A stretch of 64,000 bases of DNA from Anaerobacillus isosaccharinicus (GCF_001866075.3 NZ_CP063356.1:2532164-2596163), one strand, 5' to 3'. Counted from the first letter of the stretch, positions 8,337 through 17,916 are shown. Translations and numbers: made by a program. Notes: generated by a model from the sequence alone, not told the origin.

Positions 8337-9425
8337 ATGTGGCAAAGGTGGCTGATGAAAAGGGTAATTGATAAATCATCTGTTCGTTTTTTAGAGTATT
8401 ATTGCCTTTACTCGAGAAACAAAAATGCAGTTTGTACGTCTTGTATTGATATTTGTCCAACAAAGGCGATAATTCTTGAAGAAGGAAAAATTACATTTGA
8501 CCAAAATAGTTGTAATGACTGTAACCTTTGCATTCACCACTGTCCAACAGATGCCTTATATTTAGAAAAAGAAACTCTACAGCAATATGAGAAAAAAATA
8601 ATTACTAGAGACTCGGTGTGCTTTACTTGTGAAAAACAAGAGCATAGCAGAGATGACATTATTATACCTTGTTTATCAAGTTTGTCACCTGAACTTGTAT
8701 TAATAGCGCTAATGCAAAAAAAGTCAGTGCAAATATTTTCTGAACCCGCAATTTGTCAAAAATGTACTTTAAATTATAATGTTGAAAAATCAATTAGTTG
8801 GCTTCAAGAAATTGATTATATTGCATACGGTGATGTTCATATCATAAATGATAGCTATGAAAAAAGTGGAAAAAAAAGACCGATTACAAGAAGAGAGCTA
8901 TTTTCCCTTTCAAAAACGAAAGCGAAGGATGAAGTTGGGTCACTACTTCTAGACTCATTTGATTTAAAGTTAACTGTAAAAAACAAAATCCCATTACCTG
9001 AACGAAGAAAATATTTAGCTGAATTCATCATAAGAGAAAAGGGAGAAAGATATCTATCTATCCATTTAGCTGAAGGTTTAAATCTAACTAGAGTAAAGGT
9101 TGATGAAGAATGTGATTTGTGTGGGAGATGTACTCAACTTTGCCCGACAGGGGCTTTAAATCTTAGTGATGAAAACGACCATTTAACTTTAACATATCAG
9201 GCTATTCAGTGTATAAATTGTGAAATTTGCAGTAATAACTGTTCATATATAGAACGCTCGACAGAAACTTGTCTTTGTAGAAGTGTTATTTCACCGCGAA
9301 AAATAAAATCATCGAGTGTAAAGTCGTGTCCTAGGTGTAACGGTGACATACCTAATCATTTAGAATTGTGTAAGGATTGCTTCGATATTCAAAAAAAGCA
9401 AAATGAGTTATTCTCTAATTGGTAA
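8337..9425 (+). CDS. Polyferredoxin-like 4Fe-4S protein (362 aa)
   Basis: The cytoplasmic protein starts at the ATG 6 nt after GAGGTGA. An N-terminal pair of clusters (CTSCIDICP, CNDCNLCIHHCP) is followed by CFTCEKQ...CQKCTLN and then a second pair (CDLCGRCTQLCP, CINCEICSNNC). The C-terminal tail, CPRCNGDIPNHLELCKDC, resembles a zinc ribbon. The NapF-like layout suggests an electron carrier or a maturation factor for the nearby molybdoenzyme. It is separated from that operon only by the insertion sequence and ends in its own terminator. The precise role is unknown. Confidence 0.8.
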   Translation: MWQRWLMKRVIDKSSVRFLEYYCLYSRNKNAVCTSCIDICPTKAIILEEGKITFDQNSCNDCNLCIHHCPTDALYLEKETLQQYEKKIITRDSVCFTCEKQEHSRDDIIIPCLSSLSPELVLIALMQKKSVQIFSEPAICQKCTLNYNVEKSISWLQEIDYIAYGDVHIINDSYEKSGKKRPITRRELFSLSKTKAKDEVGSLLLDSFDLKLTVKNKIPLPERRKYLAEFIIREKGERYLSIHLAEGLNLTRVKVDEECDLCGRCTQLCPTGALNLSDENDHLTLTYQAIQCINCEICSNNCSYIERSTETCLCRSVISPRKIKSSSVKSCPRCNGDIPNHLELCKDCFDIQKKQNELFSNW

Positions 9426-9452
9426 TTATTATTATATTAAATTTGAATGAAG

Positions 9453-9497
9453 AAGTTCAGCTAACCATCGTGTATATGGTGGTACCTGAACTTTTTT
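9453..9497 (+). terminator. Terminator after the polyferredoxin gene
   Basis: AAGTTCAG pairs with CTGAACTT; an inner CCAT/ATGG stem and a T-run complete it. Confidence 0.85.
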
Positions 9498-9609
9498 AGG
9501 TTTTAAATGAAAATCGAATTTTAAACGACAGTTTCTTGTTTTATCTACAATGCAAAGTTTAAAAAGGTATAATGAAAATTAGAAATGAAAAAGTGGAGGT
9601 GTGGACTGG

Positions 9610-10524
9610 ATGCGTAAAGCAGGACTCTCTTTGTTATTCGTTTTATTATTGTTCGCTTGCTCTAATTCAAATAGTACGATAATTCCTCTAAAATCATCAG
9701 GTACTGAAGTGCTAGAGTCTCAAATTGAAAAAGGGGACACAATTACAGTTGCATTTGCCTCCGTAGTATCTCCTCAAGAAACAAGGGTTAAATATGATTT
9801 GTTAATAAACTATTTAGAGGAAAAGTTAGAAAGACCAATAATTATTGTACAGAAGCAGACTTATGATGAAGTGAATGAGATGGTTGAAGCAGGCGATGTA
9901 GATATTGCTTTTATCTGTTCACTCTCGTATGTAATTGGTAAAGAGAAAAATTATTTAGACGGGATTGCAGCACCAGTTGTGAATGGATCTAATTTATACC
10001 GTTCCTATGTCATAACCCATATAAATAGTGAAATAGATACATTTGAAGATCTAGGGGGAAAGAGATTCGCTTTTGCTGATCCTTTTTCTTACTCAGGTAG
10101 ATTATCCGTACTTAACATGTTAGATGAAAGAGGTCTAACAACGAATTTTTTCGATGATCTATTTTATACGTATAGCCACGATTATTCTGTAAGTGCGGTA
10201 GCAAGAGGCGCTGTTGATGCTGCAGCTGTTGATAGTCTATTATTTGATCAATTAGTTAAACTAAATAATGATGATGCAAGCCTGGTAAAGATTATAGAAT
10301 ATGGGAAATATGCTGGGACACCACCTATCGTTGTCTCAAAAAAAATAGAACAGCAGGTAAAGCAAAAAATAAAAAATGTTATTTTAGGATTAAAAGACGA
10401 TCCTATAGGAAGAGGTATTTTGCAAGAGTTAAAAATTGATGAGTATGTCGAAATAGATGATGAAAAATATCTACCTATTAAAAATATGTTGCATCTATTA
10501 GGTGATGATAATGTTGAAGATTAA
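9610..10524 (+). CDS. PhnD-like oxyanion-binding lipoprotein of a sensory system
   Basis: The 304-residue protein has a lipoprotein signal with Cys about 16 residues in (LLFAC). A phosphonate/oxyanion-binding fold follows: TVAFASVVSPQETRVKYDLL, then VDIAFICSLSYV and GGKRFAFADPFSYSGRL. PF12974-type proteins include AioX, the arsenite sensor of AioSR, and the sensory region of TtrS. No ABC transporter genes accompany it. The downstream kinase gene overlaps it by 14 nt, so it is most likely the ligand-binding component of that two-component system. The ligand is unknown; the respiratory oxyanion of the upstream enzyme is the natural candidate. Confidence 0.87.
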   Translation: MRKAGLSLLFVLLLFACSNSNSTIIPLKSSGTEVLESQIEKGDTITVAFASVVSPQETRVKYDLLINYLEEKLERPIIIVQKQTYDEVNEMVEAGDVDIAFICSLSYVIGKEKNYLDGIAAPVVNGSNLYRSYVITHINSEIDTFEDLGGKRFAFADPFSYSGRLSVLNMLDERGLTTNFFDDLFYTYSHDYSVSAVARGAVDAAAVDSLLFDQLVKLNNDDASLVKIIEYGKYAGTPPIVVSKKIEQQVKQKIKNVILGLKDDPIGRGILQELKIDEYVEIDDEKYLPIKNMLHLLGDDNVED

Positions 10525-12418
10525 AAATAGGATTGCAGAATATATTACTAGCATATCAATATTTGTAAAAATATATGGAATGTTTTTTGCAGTTATATTT
10601 TTAATTACGGCTTTAAGTATTGTTGTAGTGCGTTTTTCCACAAGTGAAACGTTATCATATCAACTTGATGAACGTGTTAAATCGATCGGGAGTGATGTTG
10701 CTGCTAGAAGTGCAGATTTAATGCTTACCAATAATATTTATGCGATGCAGAAGTTAGTTTATGATACGGTTGCGCATTATAAAGATATTGAATATGTATT
10801 TATCCTAGATGAAAATGGAAAGGTTATTGTCCACACGTATGGAAATGATCGACCTAGTATGGAATTAATTCATATCAACACAGTTGATAGCCTAGTAGAT
10901 AACCATTTAGTTATGATTGAGACGGAGAAGGGGTTTATTAGAGACGTTGCTGTCCCAATAGTAAAAGGGCTTGGTGGAACTGTTCGAGTCGGGTTGCGGA
11001 GTGACTTTTTAGATGAGGCGTTAATTAGTGTTACTTCGAAAATAATTCTTACAATGGTAATTGTCCTAGCTTTATTAATTTTCATTGTATTATTTGTGAC
11101 ACGAGTTATTGTATATCCGATAAAGCAGCTTGTAGAACTCACAAAAAAAGCTTCAAGAGGTGACTTTACACATCGAATTTTTACCTATCCAAAGGATGAA
11201 ATCGGTAAACTTACCCAATCCTTTAACAAAATGTTGTCCGATCTTGAAAAAGCGGATGTCGAAAAAGAAGAATACTATAATCAGATTATTTCTCGCAATC
11301 GAGAGCTAAAACTCCTTAATAGTATATCCGCTAATATAACATCCGTTATAGAACTACGAGAGGTACTTTTGCAATTTGTAACGAATTTAGTAAACGAGCT
11401 ATCGTTAAATAGTGCTGTGATTGAAGTGAAGCTTGTTGATAGCTTAGAAACTTTTTATTACTCAGGAAGTAATTGTCCTTTGGATGAATTTGAGCTTATA
11501 ACAGACGAAAGACAAAGAGTATGTACTTGTAAAGATGGAACAAAGAAACACTTTAACAAGTTTCCACTTCTAGTTAAAGAGCAGAAAATTGGCGAAGTTA
11601 ATATCTGTAGCTCACAAGAACTAGACCCTTATTCAGTAAAAATTTTAACATCTATTGGAAATCAACTATCAGTAACAATCGAAAATATTCAACTGTGGCT
11701 GGAAGTAAAGCAAAAGGAAAAAATTCGGTTGATGCTTCTTGAAAAAATTATGACTGTGCAAGAGGAAGAGCGGAAAAGAATTGCTAGAGAACTTCATGAT
11801 GAAACGAGCCATTCAATTTCTTCTATAATACTAGGTTTAAAAGTACTCCAGGAAAGTTCTAATGAAGAGGTAAAACAAAAAGAAATTGATCACCTTAGGG
11901 AGTTAGCTCATCATACGTTAGAAGAAGTTCACGAATTAGCTTGGCAACTTAGACCTAGTATACTTGATAAGTTTGGCTTGAAAGTTGCTATTGAAAGATA
12001 TGTTGAGGAGTATAGTAAAAAGTATCCCGTCGACTTCGATTTGATTTTTAATGGAATTGATACCGACCGAATAAGACCTGACATGGAAACTGCAATTTTT
12101 AGAATTATCCAAGAAGCGCTCACAAATATTTTGAAATATGCAAACGCCAAGTCTGTTAGTGTGATTATCATGAAGAATAGTCATATGATTTCCGTTATTA
12201 TTGAAGATGATGGTATTGGTTTTAACGTGGAGAGTGTACTAAATAAAGATCCTTCAAAATATAACTTAGGTATTAGAGGGATGCAGGAACGTGTTTCGAT
12301 ATTAGGTGGAACGCTAAATATCGAATCAGAGACTGGAGAAGGAACAGCTGTCATGGTGAAGTTACCATTAACAGACGGGGGAGGAGAATTACTTGACGAT
12401 CAGAATTATGCTAGCTGA
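10511..12418 (+). CDS. NarL-type membrane histidine kinase with HAMP and GAF-like domains
   Basis: The 635-residue kinase has a membrane helix near residues 21-43, an extracytoplasmic region to about 175, a second helix at about 177-200, then HAMP. A GAF-like region at about 265-400 contains C322, C338, C340 and C366. The HisKA_3 phospho-acceptor is H429 in RIARELHDETSH, and the ATPase N-box is IIQEALTNILKYA. The ATG at 10511 follows AGGTGAT inside the upstream lipoprotein gene. Translational coupling on both sides (lipoprotein and regulator) indicates one sensory unit. The cysteine set could bind a metal or Fe-S cluster; that is inference. Confidence 0.92.
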   Translation: MLKIKNRIAEYITSISIFVKIYGMFFAVIFLITALSIVVVRFSTSETLSYQLDERVKSIGSDVAARSADLMLTNNIYAMQKLVYDTVAHYKDIEYVFILDENGKVIVHTYGNDRPSMELIHINTVDSLVDNHLVMIETEKGFIRDVAVPIVKGLGGTVRVGLRSDFLDEALISVTSKIILTMVIVLALLIFIVLFVTRVIVYPIKQLVELTKKASRGDFTHRIFTYPKDEIGKLTQSFNKMLSDLEKADVEKEEYYNQIISRNRELKLLNSISANITSVIELREVLLQFVTNLVNELSLNSAVIEVKLVDSLETFYYSGSNCPLDEFELITDERQRVCTCKDGTKKHFNKFPLLVKEQKIGEVNICSSQELDPYSVKILTSIGNQLSVTIENIQLWLEVKQKEKIRLMLLEKIMTVQEEERKRIARELHDETSHSISSIILGLKVLQESSNEEVKQKEIDHLRELAHHTLEEVHELAWQLRPSILDKFGLKVAIERYVEEYSKKYPVDFDLIFNGIDTDRIRPDMETAIFRIIQEALTNILKYANAKSVSVIIMKNSHMISVIIEDDGIGFNVESVLNKDPSKYNLGIRGMQERVSILGGTLNIESETGEGTAVMVKLPLTDGGGELLDDQNYAS

Positions 12419-13058
12419 TGATCATCCTGTATTTCGATCAGGTTTGAAGAACATTATTCTTACAACCGATGAAAAAATGGAGTTCAAAATCGTTTGTGAA
12501 GCCCATAATGGAAAAATTGCAGTTGAGATGGCTTTAGAAATGGAGCCAGATGTCATTATCATGGATATTAATATGCCTGAAATGGACGGTATTGAGGCAA
12601 CGAGAGCAATTAAAGAAGCCTTGCCTAAGACAAAAATATTAATCTTAACGATGTACTCTGATGAAGCCTATTTGAAAGAAGGCCTAAAGGCGGGAGCATC
12701 TGGTTATGTTCTAAAAAGGGCTGTTGATACAGAGTTGATATCAGCAATACAAACAGTTCTAAATGGTGAGGCATATATTTATCCGACTCTTATTCCTAGT
12801 TTGTATAATAGTTCTACAGAAGTAAATTCTGATCAAGAACCTGAAGAAGATGAAGATTTGTTAAGTCCCCGGGAAAAAGAAGTTCTAAAATATATTGCCC
12901 TAGGCTACACTCAAAAGGAAATTTCAACAGAGCTTTTTATCAGTATCAAAACAGTAGATACGTATAAAACAAGAATTATGGAAAAAATAGGTGCGAGTAA
13001 AAAATCAAACATTGTTCGTTATGCCTTAAAGCACGGAATATTAACTGATAAAGATTAG
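12393..13058 (+). CDS. NarL/LuxR-family response regulator
   Basis: The 221-residue regulator has a receiver domain with D9/D10, phospho-acceptor D58 in IIMDINMPEMDG and the conserved switch Lys in YVLKRAVD. The C-terminal LuxR-type helix-turn-helix is LSPREKEVLKYIALGYTQ...KTVDTYKTRIMEK. It starts with TTG behind GGAGGAG and overlaps the kinase gene by 26 nt. It should act as a transcription activator for the oxyanion-reduction genes upstream; the target is inferred from gene order only. Confidence 0.93.
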   Translation: MTIRIMLADDHPVFRSGLKNIILTTDEKMEFKIVCEAHNGKIAVEMALEMEPDVIIMDINMPEMDGIEATRAIKEALPKTKILILTMYSDEAYLKEGLKAGASGYVLKRAVDTELISAIQTVLNGEAYIYPTLIPSLYNSSTEVNSDQEPEEDEDLLSPREKEVLKYIALGYTQKEISTELFISIKTVDTYKTRIMEKIGASKKSNIVRYALKHGILTDKD

Positions 13059-13070
13059 CAAATGAACAAA

Positions 13071-13103
13071 ATTCCTCAGTAATTATTACTGAGGAATTTT
13101 TTT
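13071..13103 (+). terminator. Terminator of the sensory operon
   Basis: AATTCCTCAGTAA pairs with TTACTGAGGAATT and is followed by seven T. Confidence 0.9.
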
Positions 13104-13134
13104 ACTTAGTGCAAACTTGTAGTTTTTTTATTTT

Positions 13135-13986
13135 TTAAAAGAAAAATAACGGCCTTCGTGGTTGAACTTCTCTTTCATTAGTAGGCGGATATGGTATGAT
13201 CTGATCCCAAGGTGGTGGTGGTAATACAGCACCTTTTCCTTCTTTAAAAGGGGAGTCTACACGATTATCTTTTGCATCACGTGCTTTTTTCAGATCTTTT
13301 ACAATGTAGTGGCCAATTTGTCTACCAAGCCGTAAACCTTCACTATTGTCGATCGGGAAATGAACACATGCGTATAAGCGAGACATTGAATTTTCCTCAG
13401 CAATCTCTTTCAATCTAGCACGTTCTGCTGGGAAGAAATAACTTAAAACTACTTCAACGGCCCCACTAACTGTTGCATGACCTGACGGATATGCAGGAAA
13501 ATGTGGTGTTGGTAAGACAGTTTCAATGTCTGGATCTAGTTGATCGGGCCTCGCGACATCTAAAACATATTTTAGATGCCAACAGATGATTAAAGCGTCG
13601 TTAATAGCCGCTTGAGTGACAGCGATAATTCTAGCAGCTCTAGCTGGGCTAACGTTGTATGTGTCAACCAGACGGTCAATAACTGGTGTCCATTGCTTTG
13701 TTGGGGGACCAAAACCGAAATAGTTAGCGATTGTTCGTTGTTCATCCGTTAAATTTTGCTGTGCATTCTTTACGGCTTCGAGTTCAGTTCCGAAAAAATC
13801 AATACGTTGTGGGTTTCGAATCTTAAAAGAGACTAGTTTTCCTTCTAAATCCGTCCATTGGTTACACCAATTCTTTTTAAAGTAATACAGTGGCCAAGAT
13901 CCAGCCTCTGGCTCAACTGGCTTTACTTTGCCAGCACTAAATTTTGACCATTTTGGGGTCTTATAGCGTTTTTGTGGCGTTTCCAT
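13135..13986 (-). CDS. Vanadium-dependent haloperoxidase / PAP2-superfamily protein
   Basis: The 283-residue protein carries the complete PAP2/haloperoxidase active-site triad: K139-x6-R146-P147, P-S168-G169-H170 and S202-R203-x5-H209-x3-D213. Length and motif spacing fit the soluble vanadium-haloperoxidase-like branch rather than membrane PAP2 lipid phosphatases. No signal peptide or membrane helix is visible. Acid phosphatase activity cannot be excluded, because the catalytic residues are shared. It is convergent with the sensory operon and monocistronic. Confidence 0.85.
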   Translation of the reverse strand: METPQKRYKTPKWSKFSAGKVKPVEPEAGSWPLYYFKKNWCNQWTDLEGKLVSFKIRNPQRIDFFGTELEAVKNAQQNLTDEQRTIANYFGFGPPTKQWTPVIDRLVDTYNVSPARAARIIAVTQAAINDALIICWHLKYVLDVARPDQLDPDIETVLPTPHFPAYPSGHATVSGAVEVVLSYFFPAERARLKEIAEENSMSRLYACVHFPIDNSEGLRLGRQIGHYIVKDLKKARDAKDNRVDSPFKEGKGAVLPPPPWDQIIPYPPTNEREVQPRRPLFFF

Positions 13987-14267
13987 TTGTATAGTTCACC
14001 TCTATTTTTACTAATGATGTCAATCGAAATGCATGAGGATTCCTTATAATGCAAATCGATTGCAATTTTTTCCTTATTTGATTGGGCATTATAGACCCAT
14101 AAGTTTCTTTATAATTTATGAACACTAAACCTAATAGGTGATGAAAGTTTACAGGGAAATTGAAATTACAAATGGACAGCATGCTTTAGGGATTATTGAA
14201 ACAGTCATATAGCATATGGAACAAAAACTAGAAGAACATAAGAAATAAAGGAACTGAAATGATTAAT

Positions 14268-14504
14268 GAGGCTGGGACAAAAGTGTTTTAATCAATGAGA
14301 ATCCGAACGAGATGATGGTTGGTACAACCCTTCGCTTCGGAAATATACTTCGCTTTCCGCGGGCGGCTGGTGAGCCTCCTCGTGCTTACGCACTGTGGGG
14401 TCTCACCCTTGCCTCTAATCCCGCAGGAGTCTACGTATATTTCCTCCGCTACGGTTTATATTGTTCGGATTTTCAGTTAAACACTTTAGTTATGTCTCAG
14501 CCTC
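14268..14504. repeat. MITE-like 237-bp imperfect inverted-repeat element
   Basis: The ends are inverted: GAGGCTGGGACA with AAAGTGTTT and ATCCGAAC on the left, matched by the complement of GTCTCAGCCTC, AAACACTTT and GTTCGGAT on the right. The GC-rich core (CTTTCCGCGGGCGG ... CCCGCAGGAGTC) is also partly palindromic. The core resembles a non-coding repeat I recall from many Bacillaceae genomes. The rest of the gap 13987-14811 shows no convincing gene. Confidence 0.7.
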
Positions 14505-14811
14505 TTTTAATTGATTATCATTTCCCCTTAGTTTTAAAAATTAAATTATTTTCTTCCTCATACCTCTTGACAAAATTACGGAATTTTCATAAAATCTTTT
14601 TAATTAAACAAAAACATATAAAGTTACTCGGATATTAATTCATACCTACAAAGTATGTTTATTTCCAAAAAGACAAAAATGGAAAGAAATGAATTTCGAT
14701 AAAGGAAGTTTCTATGATTGAAATTTTAAAAGATTGCTATTAAAAATGAAAGTACATAAGAGTTTGCTTTTGTGTAGAAAGTGAGTTTTTTGAAAAGGAG
14801 CTGATTTAATA

Positions 14812-15522
14812 ATGGAGGAGCTGTCTTACAGTTCAATTTCTGATGAACAACTTACGAAGATCAATACAGAACTTACTAAAAAAGATGCCATTGATGTGTT
14901 GAAATGGGCTTATAAGAAATACGGAGAAGAACTAGTATACGCATGTAGCTTTGGTGCTGAAGGAATAGTTTTAGTTGATCTAATTAGCAAAGTAAAAAAG
15001 GATGCAACGATTGTATTCTTAGATACGGAGTTTCACTTTAAAGAGACGTATGACCTTATTAATAAAGTAATAGAAAAATATCCAACTTTAAAGATTAAAA
15101 TGGTTAAACCGAGTTTAACAGTAGATAAACAAAAAGAGTTGCACGGTGATGAGTTATGGAAAAAAGCCCCGGATCAATGTTGTAACATTCGAAAATTAAC
15201 TCCGTTGGCAGAGGAATTAACTAAATACCAAGCCTGGATATCGGGATTAAGAAGAGAGCAATCATCAACAAGGTCACATGTACAGTTTGTAAATAAAGAT
15301 AATCGCTTTCAATCAATCAAGATTTGTCCCCTTATTCATTGGACCTGGGACGAGATCTGGATGTATATCAAGCTTCATAATCTCCATTACAATGAGCTTC
15401 ACGACAAAAGTTACCCGAGTATTGGTTGTGAGAATTGTACACTACCAGTAGCTGAGGGAGAAGATGCCAGACAAGGCCGTTGGGCAAATTCAACAAAGAC
15501 GGAATGTGGACTGCATCAGTGA
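14812..15522 (+). CDS. cysH: APS/PAPS reductase (CysH), Fe-S type
   Basis: The 236-residue protein has the PAPS-reductase fold with [11 protein letters not shown] (PP-loop-like) and [10 protein letters not shown] at [12 protein letters not shown] and CxxC at IGCENC form the four-cysteine set of [4Fe-4S] assimilatory reductases, and the C-terminal ECGLH carries the catalytic Cys. It reduces adenylyl- or phosphoadenylyl-sulfate to sulfite in the cytoplasm. It heads the cysH-sat-cysP-cysC operon, as in Bacillus. AAAAGGAG precedes the ATG. No riboswitch was recognised in the leader. Confidence 0.95.
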   Translation: MEELSYSSISDEQLTKINTELTKKDAIDVLKWAYKKYGEELVYACSFGAEGIVLVDLISKVKKDATIVFLDTEFHFKETYDLINKVIEKYPTLKIKMVKPSLTVDKQKELHGDELWKKAPDQCCNIRKLTPLAEELTKYQAWISGLRREQSSTRSHVQFVNKDNRFQSIKICPLIHWTWDEIWMYIKLHNLHYNELHDKSYPSIGCENCTLPVAEGEDARQGRWANSTKTECGLHQ

Positions 15523-15615
15523 TGAATTAATTATGAATTTTTGCGAGTGTTACTCCGAGGTTAAAGTTTTAGTGGGTAGGGCTTGGAAGATAAATGACAT
15601 TAGGGGGAATTAGTG

Positions 15616-16770
15616 ATGAGTTTAAGTTTACCGCATGGAGGTACTTTAGTAGATCGTTTAGATGAAAGTTATGATTTCTCACAGATTGTTAATGAAGTTG
15701 AGTTAGATGATTTTGCGTTATCAGATTTAAAATTAATAGCAAATGGCGCTTTTAGTCCTTTAACTGGATTTTTAGGAAAACTAGATTATGAGAGTGTCGT
15801 CAACAACATGCGTTTAGCGGATGGAACAGTTTGGAGTATTCCAATCACACTTCCAGTAACAGAAGAAAAAGCCTCACAGTTATCACTTGGTGAAGAGGTA
15901 AAGCTTACGGTTAATGGGGTAACTTATGGGGTGATAACACTTGAGGAAAAATTTGTTCCAAATAAGGTTGTTGAAGCTGCAAAAGTTTATGGAACAACCG
16001 AAGTAGCACATCCAGGTGTTAAAAAACTGTTTGACCGTCCTAATGTTTATCTAGTAGGTTCAATCACTCTAGTAAAAAAAATAGAAGCTGATCGCTTCCA
16101 AGAATTTTATCTAGATCCAACTGAAACGAGAAGTGAATTCAACAGCTTGGGCTGGAAAAAAGTCGTAGGGTTTCAAACGCGTAACCCGGTTCATAGAGCC
16201 CATGAGTATATACAAAAAGCAGCATTAGAGATTGTCGATGGATTGTTTCTAAATCCATTAGTAGGAGAAACGAAATCTGATGATATTCCTGCAGATGTGA
16301 GAATGGAGAGCTACCAGGTATTGCTGGATCATTATTACCCTAAAAACCGAGTATTCCTAGCGGTATTTCCTGCGGCGATGCGATATGCAGGCCCAAGAGA
16401 AGCCATTTTTCATGCGATCGTTCGAAAAAATTACGGATGCACTCATTTTATCGTTGGCCGTGATCACGCCGGTGTAGGTGATTACTATGGAACATACGAT
16501 GCTCAATTAATTTTTAGCCATTTTACTGAAAAAGAATTAGGGATTACGCCTCTTTTCTTTGAGCATAGTTTTTATTGTGAAAAATGCGGTAATATGGCCA
16601 GTACAAAAACATGCCCACATTCAAAAGAAGATCGAATTATTTTATCGGGAACGAAAGTACGAGAGATGTTAAAAAATGGTGAAATTCCACCAGCAGAATT
16701 TAGCAGAAAAGAAGTCGTTGAAGTATTAATACGTGGCTTAGCAGCAAAAGAAGTTTCAGTTGCAAGATAA
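15616..16770 (+). CDS. sat: Sulfate adenylyltransferase
   Basis: The 384-residue protein is the single-chain ATP sulfurylase. It shows [14 protein letters not shown], the nucleotide-binding QTRNP and HxxH motifs, and [20 protein letters not shown]...KTCPH metal-binding segment follows near the C-terminus. It makes APS from sulfate and ATP for CysH and CysC. I prefer the ATG at 15616, 8 nt after GGGGG, over the adjacent GTG. It lies in the sulfate assimilation operon, with cysP 34 nt downstream. Confidence 0.96.
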   Translation: MSLSLPHGGTLVDRLDESYDFSQIVNEVELDDFALSDLKLIANGAFSPLTGFLGKLDYESVVNNMRLADGTVWSIPITLPVTEEKASQLSLGEEVKLTVNGVTYGVITLEEKFVPNKVVEAAKVYGTTEVAHPGVKKLFDRPNVYLVGSITLVKKIEADRFQEFYLDPTETRSEFNSLGWKKVVGFQTRNPVHRAHEYIQKAALEIVDGLFLNPLVGETKSDDIPADVRMESYQVLLDHYYPKNRVFLAVFPAAMRYAGPREAIFHAIVRKNYGCTHFIVGRDHAGVGDYYGTYDAQLIFSHFTEKELGITPLFFEHSFYCEKCGNMASTKTCPHSKEDRIILSGTKVREMLKNGEIPPAEFSRKEVVEVLIRGLAAKEVSVAR

Positions 16771-16804
16771 CTGAAATGCTCGCTTTTAGGAGAGGGAGAG
16801 GAAG

Positions 16805-17884
16805 ATGGTATTAATCGTCATAGCGTTCATCATTGCCTTCTTTTTTGCAATGAACATTGGTGCTAGTGGGACTGCCGCTGCAATGGGGCCAGCCTATGGA
16901 AGTGGGGCAATTAAAAAGAAGAGAAATGCGATGCTTATTGTAGCAGTCTTTGCCTTCCTAGGTGCATTAGCTGGAGGCGAGGTAGTTAAAACAATTGGTG
17001 GAGGGATTATTCCCGCTGATATAATTAATGTTGAGGTAACGGTCATCATTTTAGCGGCAGCTTGTTTAACATTGTTTATTGCCAATTTATTGGGCATCCC
17101 ATTATCAACAAGTGAAGTTGTTGTTGGTTCTCTCGTTGGTGCTGGAATTGCCTTTCAAGCAGTATTCTTCGACCGTCTTCTAATAATCATATCATTTTGG
17201 GTGATCGTCCCTATTGTTGCATTTTTATTAGCGATTATAGCTGGAAGAACTATTCGTTTTTTAGAAAAGAAGTTTCCTTCTTTGAAGGAAAACGGCAAGT
17301 GGCATAAGTGGCTAGTTCTACTTTTAATTACATCTGGAGGATTAGAAGCATACGCAGCAGGAATGAATAATGTCGCAAATGCCGTTGGGCCTCTAGTTGG
17401 TGCTGGGTTAATCGATATTAGTACAGCAGTTATTGTCGGTGGATTGTTTGTTTCTTTAGGAGCGGTAATCCTAGGCGGAAAAGTTCTTGAAACAAATGGG
17501 AAGAAGATAACCCAAATTTCCCTTTTACAAGGTAGCGCCGTTTCAATCACTGGTGGAACACTTGTTATTATTGCATCGGTATTTGGTTTACCTGTTCCGT
17601 TAACGCAAGTAACAACATCAGCCATTGTCGGAATTGGAACGGTAAATACTGGTTACAAAGTTTTTCAAAAAGACATTATTAAAAAGATCTTCATGGTCTG
17701 GATCGTCTCTCCAGTATTCTCCCTAGTCCTTTGTTATGGGCTGATTACGCTATTTTTAAAAGCAGATTTTTATACAAGCTTTGTTATTATTAGCGTATTT
17801 ATTGCAACGATTGGATCTGTCAAATTAGCACAGGCAACGAAAAGAGAGCAAAGTGTTATTCACGATCAAGGTGGCGGAATATAA
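16805..17884 (+). CDS. cysP: Sulfate permease of the PiT family (CysP)
   Basis: The 359-residue membrane protein has about ten helices and the two inverted PiT signatures. These are GANDxxxN-like segments, seen here as MNIGASGTAAAMGPAYGSG and GMNNVANAVGPLVGAG. In Bacillus the PiT homologue inside the cysH operon is the sulfate transporter CysP rather than a phosphate carrier, and this gene occupies the same position. It supplies sulfate to Sat. Confidence 0.92.
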   Translation: MVLIVIAFIIAFFFAMNIGASGTAAAMGPAYGSGAIKKKRNAMLIVAVFAFLGALAGGEVVKTIGGGIIPADIINVEVTVIILAAACLTLFIANLLGIPLSTSEVVVGSLVGAGIAFQAVFFDRLLIIISFWVIVPIVAFLLAIIAGRTIRFLEKKFPSLKENGKWHKWLVLLLITSGGLEAYAAGMNNVANAVGPLVGAGLIDISTAVIVGGLFVSLGAVILGGKVLETNGKKITQISLLQGSAVSITGGTLVIIASVFGLPVPLTQVTTSAIVGIGTVNTGYKVFQKDIIKKIFMVWIVSPVFSLVLCYGLITLFLKADFYTSFVIISVFIATIGSVKLAQATKREQSVIHDQGGGI

Positions 17885-17916
17885 TTTTTCAAAATACTAG
17901 AGAAAGTGGGATTTGA

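Noticed and set aside
14139-14249. Short frame MKVYREIEITNGQHALGIIE... with a TAG and a following 11-codon tail
   Set aside because: Only about 35 codons with an internal TAG and a weak ribosome site; cannot be separated from chance, though a decayed small gene is possible.
14312-14638. 108-codon open frame within and after the MITE-like repeat
   Set aside because: Most of it reads the GC-rich palindromic repeat; no ribosome site and no recognisable protein pattern.
14640-14811. Search for an S-box, T-box or clear CymR-type operator before cysH
   Set aside because: No conserved riboswitch elements; only a weak CATAC/GTATG pair near 14641.
16894-17625. Long open frames on the minus strand across cysP
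   Set aside because: They are antisense to a well-supported membrane protein gene and have no initiation signals; a frame-bias artefact.
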